Source of the DNA: Bradyrhizobium sp. Ai1a-2
GTDB taxonomy: Bacteria; Pseudomonadota; Alphaproteobacteria; Rhizobiales; Xanthobacteraceae
Length of the DNA: 64,000 nt
Direction: 5' to 3'
Assembly: GCF_000426245.1 (NCBI RefSeq)
Contig: NZ_AUEZ01000023.1
Span: 1-64,000 of the forward strand
The position numbers were made by a program, and so were the translations under genes. The notes under the pieces are model-generated. The model ran no database searches. It was not told the DNA's origin and was given only the letters and a program-made list of their open reading frames with translations. Shown in pieces: positions 8,714 to 17,434 of this stretch; position 1 is the first letter of the stretch; the number at the start of each line of letters is the position of its first letter.

Positions 8714-8865
8714 GCGGCTGGTTTAAGCGTCATTTGCGAGCGAAATCGGCCTTACCGGCGCCCAGATTGCCTAAACGTAATGCAGGCGGCAGAACCGGCG
8801 CGATTGCGCGGGTTGGGTTTACGCGCCATATACCTCCCGTACACTGTCAATCGATAGAGGCGTTG

Positions 8866-9369
8866 ATGCTTGACGGACTTCGCCAGTTCATTGCCGATAT
8901 TGTGTCGACCGACGCGCAAGCGGATCGCGCGTTCGACGACAATGATTATCGTCTTGCTGCCACCGCGCTGCTGGTCCACGTCGTCTCGATCGACGGCGAG
9001 CCGAGCGCGAACGAGACGCGCAAATTGCACAGCCTGATCGAAAGCCGCTTTGGACTCGATCGCGGCACCGCCGACAAATTGATCGCTTCCGCAACGCGGA
9101 TCGAAGGCGAGGCGGTGGATCTCTATCATTTCACCAGCGTCATCATGCGGCAGGTGAACGAGGAAGGGCGTCTGCGCATCGTCGAGATGATGTGGGAACT
9201 GGTCTATGCCGATGGCCAGGTCAGCGAGTTCGAGGACAACGTGGTGTGGCGCGCGGCGGACCTGCTTGGTGTCTCCTCGCGCGATCGCATCGATCTCAAG
9301 CGCCGCGTGGCCGAGAAACAGGCGAGCCTGCCCCGCGGTCCCTGGGGCGTTGCGGACGCGGCAATCTGA
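8866..9369 (+). CDS. TerB-like (tellurite resistance B) domain protein
   Basis: 167 residues, all helical, with the TerB pattern of two repeated acidic motifs: VVSIDGEPSANE (about 43-54) and VYADGQVSEFED (about 114-125). These resemble metal-binding loops. Soluble cytosolic protein of unknown activity. ATG 8866 follows a long upstream open frame that overlaps the cyclase gene end in another frame; the domain starts at this ATG. Likely its own unit or co-transcribed with the cyclase (152 bases apart). Confidence 0.8.
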   Translation: MLDGLRQFIADIVSTDAQADRAFDDNDYRLAATALLVHVVSIDGEPSANETRKLHSLIESRFGLDRGTADKLIASATRIEGEAVDLYHFTSVIMRQVNEEGRLRIVEMMWELVYADGQVSEFEDNVVWRAADLLGVSSRDRIDLKRRVAEKQASLPRGPWGVADAAI

Positions 9370-9599
9370 CGCGCGGCGTTCGCGGGCTGTTCGCTATGCC
9401 GTGCAGATGACGAAACTTTAATGTATATCGCACAACCGGCCCGGTCTGTGCGATAAGCCTCAAAATGAAGCATTCCCGTCGCGACCAAGACCGGCGCTGC
9501 ATGCGGATATTCCCGCGTGTGGCTTGCGCCGGACCATAAGCCTATGCTCTCGTCCGGCCGTTCGTAACGGGCCCTGTGATTGATTAAGAGCATTCGATC

Positions 9600-10376
9600 G
9601 TGACCGAGTGTGTGACGCTGATTACCGGTGCATCAGCGGGTATAGGCACCGAGCTGGCGCGCGTTTTCGCATCCAACGGTCACCGCGTGGCGTTGGTGGC
9701 GCGCCGCGCCGATCGCCTCACGGCGCTCGCCAGTGAAATCACCGCCAAGGGCGGCGCGGCGCCGATCGTGATTCCCTGCGACCTCGAACAGTCAGATGCC
9801 GGCGACAAGATCGCTGCCGCGCTGGCCGAGGCCGGTGTCGAGGTCGAATATATGGTGAACAATGCCGGCTTCGGCGTGTTCGGCTATGCGAACAAGCGCG
9901 ACCGCGTCGACCAGCTCAACATCATCAACGTCAACATCCGCGCGCTGACCGACCTGTCGCTGCGATTTACCGATTCGGTGATCCGAAATCGTGGCGGCAT
10001 CCTCAATGTCGGCTCGATCGCCGGCTTCCTGCCGGGGCCGGGCATGGCGGTCTATTACGCCTCCAAGGCCTATGTGCTGTCGTTCACGGAGGCGCTGCGT
10101 AAGGAGCTCGAGCCGCACGGCGTCCGTGTCACCCTGCTCTGTCCGGGGCCGGTGCTGACGGAATTCCAGGCCCGCGCCGGGTTCGCGCCGGGATTTGATT
10201 CCGCCATCCTCAACGTTTCGGCGGCAGAGGTCGCGCGGCAGGCCTATCGCGGCTTGATGGCGAACAAGCGCGCGGTGCTGCCCGGCTTGATCAAGGCGGT
10301 GCCGCTCCTGCTCAGGTTCTTCCCGCGCTCGTTCATCCTGACGGCGGTCGGCGGCTTCCAGCTGCGTCGGCGCTGA
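9600..10376 (+). CDS. SDR family oxidoreductase
   Basis: 258 residues from a GTG start. Classical short-chain dehydrogenase: the nucleotide-binding motif TGASAGIG, NNAGFG, a catalytic Ser in GSIAGFLPG and the Tyr-x3-Lys motif YYASKAY. NADP(H) preference is suggested by the RRADR stretch after the second strand. It reduces or oxidises a hydroxyl or keto group; substrate unknown. The downstream region has a degenerate repeat of family D. Confidence 0.9.
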   Translation: MTECVTLITGASAGIGTELARVFASNGHRVALVARRADRLTALASEITAKGGAAPIVIPCDLEQSDAGDKIAAALAEAGVEVEYMVNNAGFGVFGYANKRDRVDQLNIINVNIRALTDLSLRFTDSVIRNRGGILNVGSIAGFLPGPGMAVYYASKAYVLSFTEALRKELEPHGVRVTLLCPGPVLTEFQARAGFAPGFDSAILNVSAAEVARQAYRGLMANKRAVLPGLIKAVPLLLRFFPRSFILTAVGGFQLRRR

Positions 10377-10402
10377 CGCGGATCGAGGGCGCTGGATTCT
10401 CG

Positions 10403-10480
10403 TCTTGACGCGTTTTCTTCATGCGAACCGGTGTCCACCCTCGGATCAAGTCCGAGGGCATGCTTCGCTCGAAAGCGCTC
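10403..10480. repeat. palindromic repeat family D, degenerate copy
   Basis: Contains GTCTTGACGCGTTTTCTTC, GCGAACCGGTGTCCAC and CTTCGCTCGAAAGCGCTC, the core words of family D seen at 14977-15119, 25938-26038 and 32211-32351. A short insert, TCGGATCAAGTCCGAGGG, interrupts it and is itself a small palindrome. Confidence 0.6.
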
Positions 10481-10590
10481 TCATCTGGCCCGCGATTTGC
10501 TTACAAATTTTCGATGAGTTGGCGTGAGCTCACCCGAAATTAAGAACCACTTAGGCATGCTGCCCGTTTGCTGCATGCCGCCTGAGGTCG

Positions 10591-11394
10591 ATGTCGTCAC
10601 GGTCTGAAAAAACCAATGTCGTGCTGCCTTTCCGCGGCGGCGGGCGCGCGGACGTCACCCCAACCGGGCCTGCCTCCCTGCTGCCGGTCCTGATCGTCCT
10701 GCACCAGGAGACGTCCAAGCCTGGCCGTGTCGGCAACGCCTTGCGTGCGCTGGGCCATCCCCTGGATATCCGCCGCCCGCGGTTTGGCGATGCGCTTCCC
10801 GAGACATTGGACGAACATGCCGGCGCCATCGTCTTCGGCGGCCCGATGAGCGCCAATGATGGCGATGATTTTGTGCGGCGGGAGATCGACTGGATCGAGA
10901 TTCCGCTGCGCGAGCAACGGCCGTTTCTCGGCATCTGCTTAGGGGCCCAGATGCTCGCCAAGCAACTCGGCGCAACGGTCGCGCCGCACCCGGAAGGTCG
11001 CGCCGAGATCGGCTATTATCCGATCCGCCCGACCGAAGCAGGCCGCGCGCTTTGCCCCTATTGGCCGCGGCAAGTGTATCACTGGCACGGCGAGGGATTC
11101 GAACTGCCTGACGGCGCCGAGCTTCTGGCCGAGGGCGACGATTTTCCGGTGCAGGCGTTCAGATACGGACACGCCTTCGGTCTGCAGTTCCACCCTGACG
11201 TCACCTACGCGATGATGCATTGCTGGACCACGCGCGGCTGCGACCGCCTGGATTCGCCCGGCGCACGCCCACGCCATCAGCATTTTGCCGACCGCGCCGT
11301 CTACGACGCGATCGAGCGGGCGTGGCTGAAGCATTTCATGGATGACTGGCTCGCGCGCGTGCCGATGGCGGTGATGTCGGAGGCGGCGGAGTAG
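10591..11394 (+). CDS. class I glutamine amidotransferase-like protein
   Basis: 267 residues. Residues about 33-220 match the class I (triad) glutamine amidotransferase fold of the GMP synthase-like stand-alone type. The nucleophile is Cys116 in GICLGAQ and the triad His is H201 in QFHPDV. The usual third residue is Glu in HPE; here the position is Asp203 (HPD). The first 30 residues are extra and low in structure; a later start is possible. The family frees ammonia from glutamine for a partner enzyme or hydrolyses gamma-glutamyl bonds; no partner is evident nearby. Confidence 0.85.
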   Translation: MSSRSEKTNVVLPFRGGGRADVTPTGPASLLPVLIVLHQETSKPGRVGNALRALGHPLDIRRPRFGDALPETLDEHAGAIVFGGPMSANDGDDFVRREIDWIEIPLREQRPFLGICLGAQMLAKQLGATVAPHPEGRAEIGYYPIRPTEAGRALCPYWPRQVYHWHGEGFELPDGAELLAEGDDFPVQAFRYGHAFGLQFHPDVTYAMMHCWTTRGCDRLDSPGARPRHQHFADRAVYDAIERAWLKHFMDDWLARVPMAVMSEAAE

Positions 11395-11479
11395 GGGGGT
11401 GGTTCGCGCGAATGCTGCACCGCTAGGCGATATGATTTGTGGAGATTAGCCCGTCGTCGCCCTTCGGGCTATGCCGGGC

Positions 11480-11544
11480 ACCACGCTTCGCCCCTCGGGC
11501 TCTGCGCGGCTGCGCCACGCGTAGCCCGAAGGGCGAAGCGTGGT
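11480..11544 (-). repeat. inverted repeat overlapping the 3' end of tRNA-Ala, possible terminator
   Basis: Arms 11480-11501 and 11523-11544 match at 21 of 22 positions around a 21-base loop. The right arm overlaps the last four bases (ACCA) of the tRNA gene. On the minus strand it follows the tRNA directly, so it could stop transcription or guide 3' processing. A partial third arm (CGCCCTTCGGGCT) lies at about 11458-11470. Confidence 0.75.
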
Positions 11545-11616
11545 GGAGCCAGGCGGGATCGAACCGCCGACCTCATCATTGCGAACGATGCGCTCTCCCA
11601 GCTGAGCTATGGCCCC
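11541..11616 (-). tRNA. tRNA-Ala, anticodon CGC
   Basis: 76 bases with the CCA end encoded. The acceptor stem starts GGGGCCA and closes with TGGCTCC ACCA. The D arm is GCTC/GAGC. The anticodon stem CATCG/TGATG holds the loop TTCGCAA, giving anticodon CGC, which reads GCG alanine codons. The T arm GGCGG/CCGCC holds TTCGATC. All stems pair well. Confidence 0.96.
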
Positions 11617-11796
11617 GTCCAGACCGGTCCGTGCTGAGCAGTTCGGCCGGCAATCGGCGCCATTTACCGTCCCGTCCGAGCCCAAGTCAAGAACAGTAAA
11701 CGCGGGGTTTTTGGCGCGATCGGCCCGGAAGTTCCCTTGTTTGTGCAGGGGCGAACCGATATTTAGCTCGTTGTCCCACCCGCGAGCCCCCTCCAC

Positions 11797-12087
11797 ATGC
11801 GCGCCGTCCTCGACATCGTTATCATTGTTCTTGACCTCTATGTCTGGCTCCTGATCGCCGCTGCCATCCTGTCGTGGCTGGTCGCGTTCAACGTCGTCAA
11901 CACGCGCAACCAGTTCGTGTCAGCGGTGGCTGAGTTCCTGTACCGGATCACGGAACCGGTGCTGGCGCCGATCCGGAACATCATGCCGAACCTGGGCGGG
12001 CTCGATATCTCGCCGATCATCGTGATCCTGCTGATCATGTTCATCGAGCGGGTGATCATGTACTACGTCTACCCGAACGTGATCTGA
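11797..12087 (+). CDS. YggT family membrane protein
   Basis: 96 residues with two hydrophobic spans: about 5-30 (IIVLDLYVWLLIAAAILSWL) and 68-90 (IIVILLIMFIERVIMYYV). Between them is the YggT signature ITEPVLAPIRNIMPNLGGLD. A small inner-membrane protein linked in other bacteria to osmotic shock or cell shape; the role is not settled. It leads the conserved cluster YggT - DUF167 - folD in the same direction. Confidence 0.9.
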   Translation: MRAVLDIVIIVLDLYVWLLIAAAILSWLVAFNVVNTRNQFVSAVAEFLYRITEPVLAPIRNIMPNLGGLDISPIIVILLIMFIERVIMYYVYPNVI

Positions 12088-12112
12088 GCGCCCTTCGGCC
12101 AGTGACCGATCC

Positions 12113-12442
12113 TTGACACAGCTTCCCTGGCGCTATTCCACCGCTGGCATCAGCGTCGCACTGCGCGTGACGCCCCGGGGCGGCCGCGACGACATCGATG
12201 GCATCGAGACGCTGTCAGACGGCCGCAGCGTGGTGAAGGTCCGGGTCCGCGCCATCGCCGACGGCGGCGAGGCCAATCGGGCGGTGACGGAACTGCTTGC
12301 CAAGGCGCTGGGCGTGCCGAAGGGGCGCGTGAAGATCCTCTCGGGCGCCACGTCGCGGCTCAAACAGGTGGCGATCGATGGTGATCCGCGACAGCTCGGC
12401 GACACCTTGCGCCAGCTGACCGCGACCAAAGCGAAGGATTGA
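12113..12442 (+). CDS. DUF167 (YggU) family protein
   Basis: 109 residues from a TTG start. Matches the small DUF167 fold: VRVRAIADGGEANRAVTELL and the signature GRVKILSGATSRLKQVAID. Function unknown; commonly found beside yggT. The stop (12440-12442) is one base before the folD ATG, so the genes are translationally coupled. No better start codon is available. Confidence 0.88.
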   Translation: MTQLPWRYSTAGISVALRVTPRGGRDDIDGIETLSDGRSVVKVRVRAIADGGEANRAVTELLAKALGVPKGRVKILSGATSRLKQVAIDGDPRQLGDTLRQLTATKAKD

Positions 12443-12443
12443 G

Positions 12444-13328
12444 ATGACGGCTCACATCATCGACGGAAAAGCCATTGCAGCCGACCTCCGCGCCCGCGTG
12501 GCGGGAGAAGTTGCCCGCGTCAAGCGCGAGCACGGGCTCGTGCCGGGGCTGGCAGTGGTCCTGGTCGGCAATGATCCCGCAAGCGAAGTCTATGTTCGCA
12601 GCAAGCACACGCAGACGCAGGCCGCCGGCATGGCCTCGTTCGAGCACAAGCTGCCGGCCGATGTCGCAGAGGCCGATCTGCTGGCGCTGATCGGCAAGCT
12701 CAACCGCGACCCGGCGGTGCACGGCATCCTGGTGCAACTGCCGCTGCCGAAATCCATTCACACCGAAACCATCATCAATGCCATCGATCCGGCCAAGGAT
12801 GTCGATGGCCTGCATCCGAACAATGCCGGGCGGCTCGCCGGCGGCTTTGCCGCACTGGCGCCCTGCACGCCGCTCGGCTGCATCATCCTGACCAAGAGCG
12901 TGCATGCCTCGCTCGAAGGCATGAATGCGCTGGTGATCGGACGGTCCAATCTGGTCGGCCGTCCGCTGGTGCAGTTGCTGTTGAACGAGAACGCGACGGT
13001 GACGATCGCGCATTCGCGCTCGCGCGACCTGCCGAAGCTCGCCGCCGGCGCCGACCTGCTCTATGCGGCGGTCGGCAGGCCGGAGATGGTGCGCGGCGAC
13101 TGGATCAAGCCGGGCGCGACCGTGATCGATGTCGGCATCAACCGCATTCCGGTAGAAGGCGGCAAGCCGCGGCTGGTCGGCGACGTCGCCTATCAGGAGG
13201 CGCTCAACGTCGCCGGCGCGATCACGCCGGTGCCTGGTGGCGTCGGGCAGATGACGGTGGCCTGCCTCCTGGTGAACACGCTGCGCGCCGCCTGCGCGAT
13301 CGCCGGCCTGCCTGCGCCGGGGGTTTGA
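12444..13328 (+). CDS. folD: bifunctional methylenetetrahydrofolate dehydrogenase / methenyl-THF cyclohydrolase FolD
   Basis: 294 residues, the usual length for FolD. It interconverts 5,10-methylene-, 5,10-methenyl- and 10-formyl-tetrahydrofolate with NADP. Visible signatures are VGNDPASEVYVRSKH with the catalytic Tyr and Lys at about 50-55, then the second signature PVPGGVGQMTVACLL near 258. The Rossmann part holds VIGRSNLVGRPLVQLL. It is the third gene of the YggT/DUF167/folD group and ends just before a family A repeat, which may end the transcript. Confidence 0.97.
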   Translation: MTAHIIDGKAIAADLRARVAGEVARVKREHGLVPGLAVVLVGNDPASEVYVRSKHTQTQAAGMASFEHKLPADVAEADLLALIGKLNRDPAVHGILVQLPLPKSIHTETIINAIDPAKDVDGLHPNNAGRLAGGFAALAPCTPLGCIILTKSVHASLEGMNALVIGRSNLVGRPLVQLLLNENATVTIAHSRSRDLPKLAAGADLLYAAVGRPEMVRGDWIKPGATVIDVGINRIPVEGGKPRLVGDVAYQEALNVAGAITPVPGGVGQMTVACLLVNTLRAACAIAGLPAPGV

Positions 13329-13332
13329 GGCC

Positions 13333-13422
13333 GTAGCCCGGGTGGAGCGCCAGCGTAACCCGGGGGCCGATCCCAACGTTGATACAGATGTCCCGGGTTG
13401 CGCTACGCTTCACCCGGGCTAC
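13333..13422. repeat. palindromic repeat family A, copy 2
   Basis: Starts GTAGCCCGGGTGGAGCGCC and ends CACCCGGGCTAC, with inner CGTAACCCGGG and CCCGGGTTGCG arms. It lies between the convergent folD and M20 peptidase stops. Confidence 0.88.
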
Positions 13423-13434
13423 GGGGGTTTCGCG

Positions 13435-14916
13435 TCACCCCGCGCTGTTCTCGATGAACCGCCGATAGAATCGGATCATGTCGGCATAGCCCTCGATGCT
13501 GAGGCGTTCGTTGGTGCCATGGAAGCGCTTCAGGTCCTCGCTGTTGGCGCGCACCGGGGAGAAGCGGAAGATGTTGTCGGTGATCCCGGCATAGTGCCGC
13601 GAGTCGGTCGCGGCGATCATCAGGCCGGGCGCGACGATGACGTCCGGATAGATCTCGCGGATGGTGCGGTTCAGCGTCTGGTAGGACGCGCCGGCCGTGG
13701 CAGTCGCCAGCGGCGGATCGGTATTGCCGGGAAACGGCTTGATCGAGATGCGATCATTGCCGACGGTGGTGCGGACATGATCGGTCACGCTCGCCTTGGT
13801 GTCGCCGGGAAGCAGGCGGAAATTGACGGTCGCCTCGGCGCGGCCGGGCAGCACATTGTCCTTGTCACCGGCGTTGAAGATGGTGAGCGCGGTGGTGGTA
13901 CGGACCATCGCTTCCGTCGGTCCGGTCTTCGCGAATTCGCGCAAGAGCAGCGGCTTGAACAGCCAGATATTCGACAGGATCACGCGGTTGACGCCGCTCA
14001 TCTCGGGCGCCAGCGTGTCGAACATCTCCGACACCGTGGCGCGGATCTGCATCGGCAGGCGGTGATCCTCGAGCCTTGTGAGCGCCGCGCTCATCATGCC
14101 GATCGCGGTCTCGCGCGGCGGCATCGAGGAGTGACCGGGCGTCGCCTGCGCCGATAGCACCAGCGTGGCATAGCCTTTTTCTGCGACGCCGATCAGGGCA
14201 GCCGGCTTGGCAAGCCCCTTCATGATGCCGTCGGTGATCAACAGGCCTTCGTCGAGCACGAAGTCGAGCTTGATCCCGCGCGAGCCGAGTGTCGCGGCGA
14301 TCGCCTTGGCGCCGCGCGTGCCCGCGACCTCCTCATCATGGCCGAAGGCCAAATAGATCGTCCGCTTCGGGTGAAAACCAGCTTTCGCCAGCGCCTCCGC
14401 GGCCTCCAGCATCGAATAGAGGTTGCCCTTGTCGTCCCAGGAGCCGCGACCCCAGATGAATCCGTCGGCAATCACGCCGTCATAGGGCGGTTGCTGCCAG
14501 TCCTTGTCGGTGCCTGGCGCGACCGGCACCACGTCCTGATGCGCGAGCAGGGCGATCGGCCGTGCCCGCGGATCGCTGCCTTCCCAGGTGTAGAGCAGGC
14601 TCAGGCCGGCGATGACCTCGCGCTTAGCCGCGGCATGAAACGCCGGGAAGCTCTTCTCGATATGCGCCTGCATGCCGCGCAGCGCCACGGCATGCTGCTC
14701 TGGCTTTTCGAAGCTCGAGATCGTCTTGAAGCGGATCGCCTCGGCCAGTCGGGCGGCGGCGGCTTCCGCATCAACGGCCGCGCGCGGGATGGCCGCGACC
14801 TGGAGCTGCCGCGAGCCGCGGCTGAAGACGTTGAAGGCGACCACACCGGCAATGACGACTGCCGCTGCAAGCAGGAGCAGCAGGGCCTTGCCGATGATCT
14901 TGATCAGCCTGCGCAA
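13435..14916 (-). CDS. M20 family metallopeptidase (carboxypeptidase-like), membrane-anchored
   Basis: 493 residues. An N-terminal helix (about 8-28) acts as an anchor or uncleaved signal. The M20 catalytic domain shows the metal ligands H126 and D128 (LLAHQDVVPV), D161 (GRGSWDDKG) and E195/E196 (FGHDEEV), and a late His in TDSRHYAG. A dimerisation domain sits in the middle (GHSSMPP). Members hydrolyse peptide or N-acyl amino acid bonds with two zinc ions. The closest look is to the PM20D1/carboxypeptidase S branch. Periplasmic site inferred from the anchor. Confidence 0.9.
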   Translation of the reverse strand: MRRLIKIIGKALLLLLAAAVVIAGVVAFNVFSRGSRQLQVAAIPRAAVDAEAAAARLAEAIRFKTISSFEKPEQHAVALRGMQAHIEKSFPAFHAAAKREVIAGLSLLYTWEGSDPRARPIALLAHQDVVPVAPGTDKDWQQPPYDGVIADGFIWGRGSWDDKGNLYSMLEAAEALAKAGFHPKRTIYLAFGHDEEVAGTRGAKAIAATLGSRGIKLDFVLDEGLLITDGIMKGLAKPAALIGVAEKGYATLVLSAQATPGHSSMPPRETAIGMMSAALTRLEDHRLPMQIRATVSEMFDTLAPEMSGVNRVILSNIWLFKPLLLREFAKTGPTEAMVRTTTALTIFNAGDKDNVLPGRAEATVNFRLLPGDTKASVTDHVRTTVGNDRISIKPFPGNTDPPLATATAGASYQTLNRTIREIYPDVIVAPGLMIAATDSRHYAGITDNIFRFSPVRANSEDLKRFHGTNERLSIEGYADMIRFYRRFIENSAG

Positions 14917-14976
14917 TCGTTCCCCCTTGACACTCCCGTGTCCCGGAGGCGCCGCACTGCGCGTTCGGGACGCGCT

Positions 14977-15119
14977 AGAGCCTATTTGGTCCTGATTGAA
15001 TCAGAACCGAAGCTCTAGATTCTTGTTCTTGACGCGTTTTCTGCGCAGATAAGTCTACGCAATCTGCGTAAACTTGATTGCTGTGCGAACCGGTATCCGC
15101 TTCGCTCGAAAACGCTCCA
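14977..15119. repeat. palindromic repeat family D, long copy
   Basis: Contains a hairpin from TTCTGATT-like arms (CCTGATTGAATCAG...GAAGCTC), the words TTGACGCGTTTTCTGCGCAG and AAGTCTACGCAATCTGCG, and ends TTCGCTCGAAAACGCTCC. It is nearly identical to 32211-32351 and shares its core with 25938-26038 in the reverse direction. It lies right behind the ppa stop. Confidence 0.85.
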
Positions 15120-15120
15120 G

Positions 15121-15648
15121 CTATTTCTTCGCGCGTGCGATCGCTTCGGTGATCAGCCTGCGCGCTTCATCGGCATCGCCCCAGCGCAGCACTTTCACCC
15201 ATTTGTTCTTCTCGAGATCCTTGTAGTGCTCGAAGAAGTGCTGGATCTGGTCCAGCGTGATCTGGGGAAGGTCGCTATAGGTCTTCACCTTGTCGTAGCG
15301 CTGGGTGAGCTTCGACGAGGGCACTGCGAGGATCTTCTCGTCGCCGCCCGCCTCGTCCTCCATCAGCAGCACGCCGACCGGGCGCACGCTCATCACCGCA
15401 CCTGGCACGATGGCGCGGGTGTTGACGATCAGGACGTCGCAGGGGTCGCCGTCGTCGGACAGCGTGTGCGGGATGAAGCCGTAATTGCCGGGATAGCGCA
15501 TCGGCGTATAGAGGAAGCGGTCGACCACCAGTGTGCCGGCTTCCTTGTCCATTTCATATTTGATCGGCTCGCCGCCGACCGGCACTTCGATGATGACGTT
15601 GACGTCATGCGGCGGATTCACTCCGATCGATACCGCATCAATACGCAT
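15121..15648 (-). CDS. ppa: inorganic pyrophosphatase
   Basis: 175 residues, the size of bacterial class I soluble pyrophosphatases. It hydrolyses pyrophosphate to phosphate, pulling biosynthetic reactions forward. The signature DGDPCDVLIV with its three metal-binding Asp residues is at about 66-75; EIPVGGEPIKYEMDKE near the start (here written EVPVGG) and the late KYDKVKTYSD segment are family features. Starts at ATG 15648; cytosolic. Confidence 0.96.
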   Translation of the reverse strand: MRIDAVSIGVNPPHDVNVIIEVPVGGEPIKYEMDKEAGTLVVDRFLYTPMRYPGNYGFIPHTLSDDGDPCDVLIVNTRAIVPGAVMSVRPVGVLLMEDEAGGDEKILAVPSSKLTQRYDKVKTYSDLPQITLDQIQHFFEHYKDLEKNKWVKVLRWGDADEARRLITEAIARAKK

Positions 15649-15816
15649 AGAGAACTCCGTGATTGCCAGCGCAGGTGCGCCGGGCAGGGACCGTGATTGC
15701 TGCTGTCATACGCGGGCCGGGCCCGCCCATCCATCTAACTTTCGAGGAGGAATGATGGATTTTTGGGCTATTGGTTGACGCACGCACGCCATGCCGACCT
15801 AGGGCCGCCCCCAGCC

Positions 15817-16326
15817 TCAGTTGGTCCAGGCAAAAGCGACCTTGTCGAGCGATTTCGGCCCGAACCTTTCCGAAGAGCGCGCCACCATGCGGCCGCCGAG
15901 CGCACGATAAAACTCCGTGGCCGGGTCGTTATCGGACAGCGCCCAGACCACCATGCTCTTCAGCCCGCTCTGCACGAGATCGCGGCGGGCGGCATTGAAC
16001 AGGCGGCGGCCGAAGCCGAGGCCCTGGAATTCCGGCCGGAGATAGAGTTCGTAAATCTCGCCTTCGAAGTGCAGGCTGCGGGCGCGGTTACGGCCGTAAT
16101 TGGCGTAGCCGGCGATCTTGTCGCCGAACACCAGCACGCTGACGCGGCTGCCCTTGCGGATTGCACTATCCCACCAGTGCGGGCCGCGCCGGTTGATCAG
16201 CTTTTCCAGTTCGGCGCCGGGAATGATGCCCTGATAGGCTGAACGCCAGGCTTCGTCATGCGTAGCCGCTACCGCGGCTGCATCCGCAACCTTGGCCGGC
16301 CGGACCTCTATCAGGGTTGTGCTCAT
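15817..16326 (-). CDS. GNAT family N-acetyltransferase
   Basis: 169 residues with the GNAT fold: a first strand IEVRPAKVADAAAVAATHDEA, the acetyl-CoA binding motif EFQGLGFGRRLF (the usual R/Q-x2-G-x-G/A form) and the closing NDPATEFYRALGGR. Transfers an acetyl group from acetyl-CoA to an amine; substrate unknown. Stand-alone gene between ppa and a remnant region. Confidence 0.9.
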   Translation of the reverse strand: MSTTLIEVRPAKVADAAAVAATHDEAWRSAYQGIIPGAELEKLINRRGPHWWDSAIRKGSRVSVLVFGDKIAGYANYGRNRARSLHFEGEIYELYLRPEFQGLGFGRRLFNAARRDLVQSGLKSMVVWALSDNDPATEFYRALGGRMVARSSERFGPKSLDKVAFAWTN

Positions 16327-16615
16327 GGTCCAATCAAAGCAAGTCGGCGCGCCGCCTTCAAGCTCTATCGTTAATTATCGGTTAACCTGTGGACTTTCTG
16401 CATCAGTTTTCGAACGACTTGTACCGAAAGAGGACAGCGCGAGCTTCAATCGGCCGGTTCGTGATGCTGGAAGCGGGCTGGCGTCACGCTGATGACATAT
16501 GGTCAGCAAGTGTGTCGTGAAATAGCTGCTCCGGGGGCTGATTCGCGAGACAGTCTTTCGGCGAATTCTGTTTCGCCCAGCATGATCGCGTCAGGCCGAG
16601 GATGCATTCACTAAA

Positions 16616-16915
16616 GTGATTCTCGCTCTGCTTGTTGTCGCGGCGCTCGGCTCTGGGCCAGTCCTGGCGCAATCCGTCCTGGGGGCGCAGGACGAGGAGG
16701 GCGAGCCGAACCGGCGGCGGCAATGGCTGGTGCCGTCGCCTGACCCCGCGCGGCCGGCGCGCGCCTTGCTGTTTCGCCCGCCGGGCGCCGGGCCGCGGCG
16801 GCTTGCCGATGCCTTTCGCGAGGCCGGCGGGTGGGCGGACTTTCATGTCTTGCCAGCCTATGGCGGCGAGGGCCACGGCTGCCGGAAAGCCAGAATGGCA
16901 TTAATCTCGCCATAG
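16616..16915 (+). pseudogene. remnant of a secreted alpha/beta-hydrolase-like gene with an internal deletion
   Basis: From a GTG at 16616 the frame gives a signal peptide (ILALLVVAALGSGPVLAQS), then WLVPSPDPARPARALLFRPPG, which reads like the start of a dienelactone-hydrolase or dipeptidase-type esterase. It jumps directly to FREAGGWADFHVLPAYGGEG, which reads like the C-terminal end of the same sort of protein, and stops at 100 residues. The middle with the nucleophile and most of the fold is missing. I infer an in-frame deletion; homologues were not searched. An intact tiny secreted protein is the alternative. Confidence 0.5.
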
Positions 16916-17011
16916 CAGAACTCGATCGCGCGCTGAGAGCGCCGCGTCCTGCCGGGGCTAAACCATGACGCTCGCTCGCTTCACCGCCGCGAAAGAATGC
17001 GTGGAAACAGA

Positions 17012-17419
17012 ATGACACCTTGGCCCGACGATGACGTGATCCTCTACGACGGCGTCTGCATCTTCTGCTCGCGCTGGGTCCGCTTCGTCGTCGCGCGCGA
17101 CACGGATCGCCGCTTCCGCTTCACGCCGGTCCAATCGGGCTACGGCACGCGGCTGGCGCGGGCATTCGGCATCGATCCCACCGATCCCGACACTAACGCC
17201 GTCGTGCACGGTGGCGTGGCATATTTCAAATCCGACGCTGCGCTGACAGTGCTGAGCCACTTGCCCGGCTGGCGCTGGACCAAAGCACTGTTCGCAGTGC
17301 CAAAGTCGCTCCGGGATGCCGTCTACAATCTCGTCGCCCGCAACCGCTATCGCATCTTCGGCAAATACGAGACCTGCTTTGTGCCGGATGCGGAGATGCG
17401 GACGCGGGTGATGGAGTGA
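17012..17419 (+). CDS. thiol-disulfide oxidoreductase DCC family protein
   Basis: 135 residues from ATG 17012 (an ATG at 16997 in frame would add five). The defining motif DGVCIFCSRWVRFV has the CxxC pair and lies near the start; LPGWRW and RNRYRIFGKYETC follow as in other DUF393/DCC proteins. Thought to act in thiol-disulfide exchange; no partner is known. Followed by two palindromic repeats. Confidence 0.9.
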   Translation: MTPWPDDDVILYDGVCIFCSRWVRFVVARDTDRRFRFTPVQSGYGTRLARAFGIDPTDPDTNAVVHGGVAYFKSDAALTVLSHLPGWRWTKALFAVPKSLRDAVYNLVARNRYRIFGKYETCFVPDAEMRTRVME

Positions 17420-17434
17420 TCATGGGTCGGAGCC

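Noticed and set aside
8485..8865. upstream in-frame extension of the TerB-like gene
   Set aside because: It overlaps the end of the cyclase gene in another frame and has no TerB similarity; the domain begins at ATG 8866.
15703..15775. tiny ORF MDFWAIG with a good Shine-Dalgarno (GAGGAGGAATG)
   Set aside because: Lies in what looks like a degenerate palindromic repeat (CGCGGGCC.../CATCCATC...ATGGAT); too short to support as a gene.
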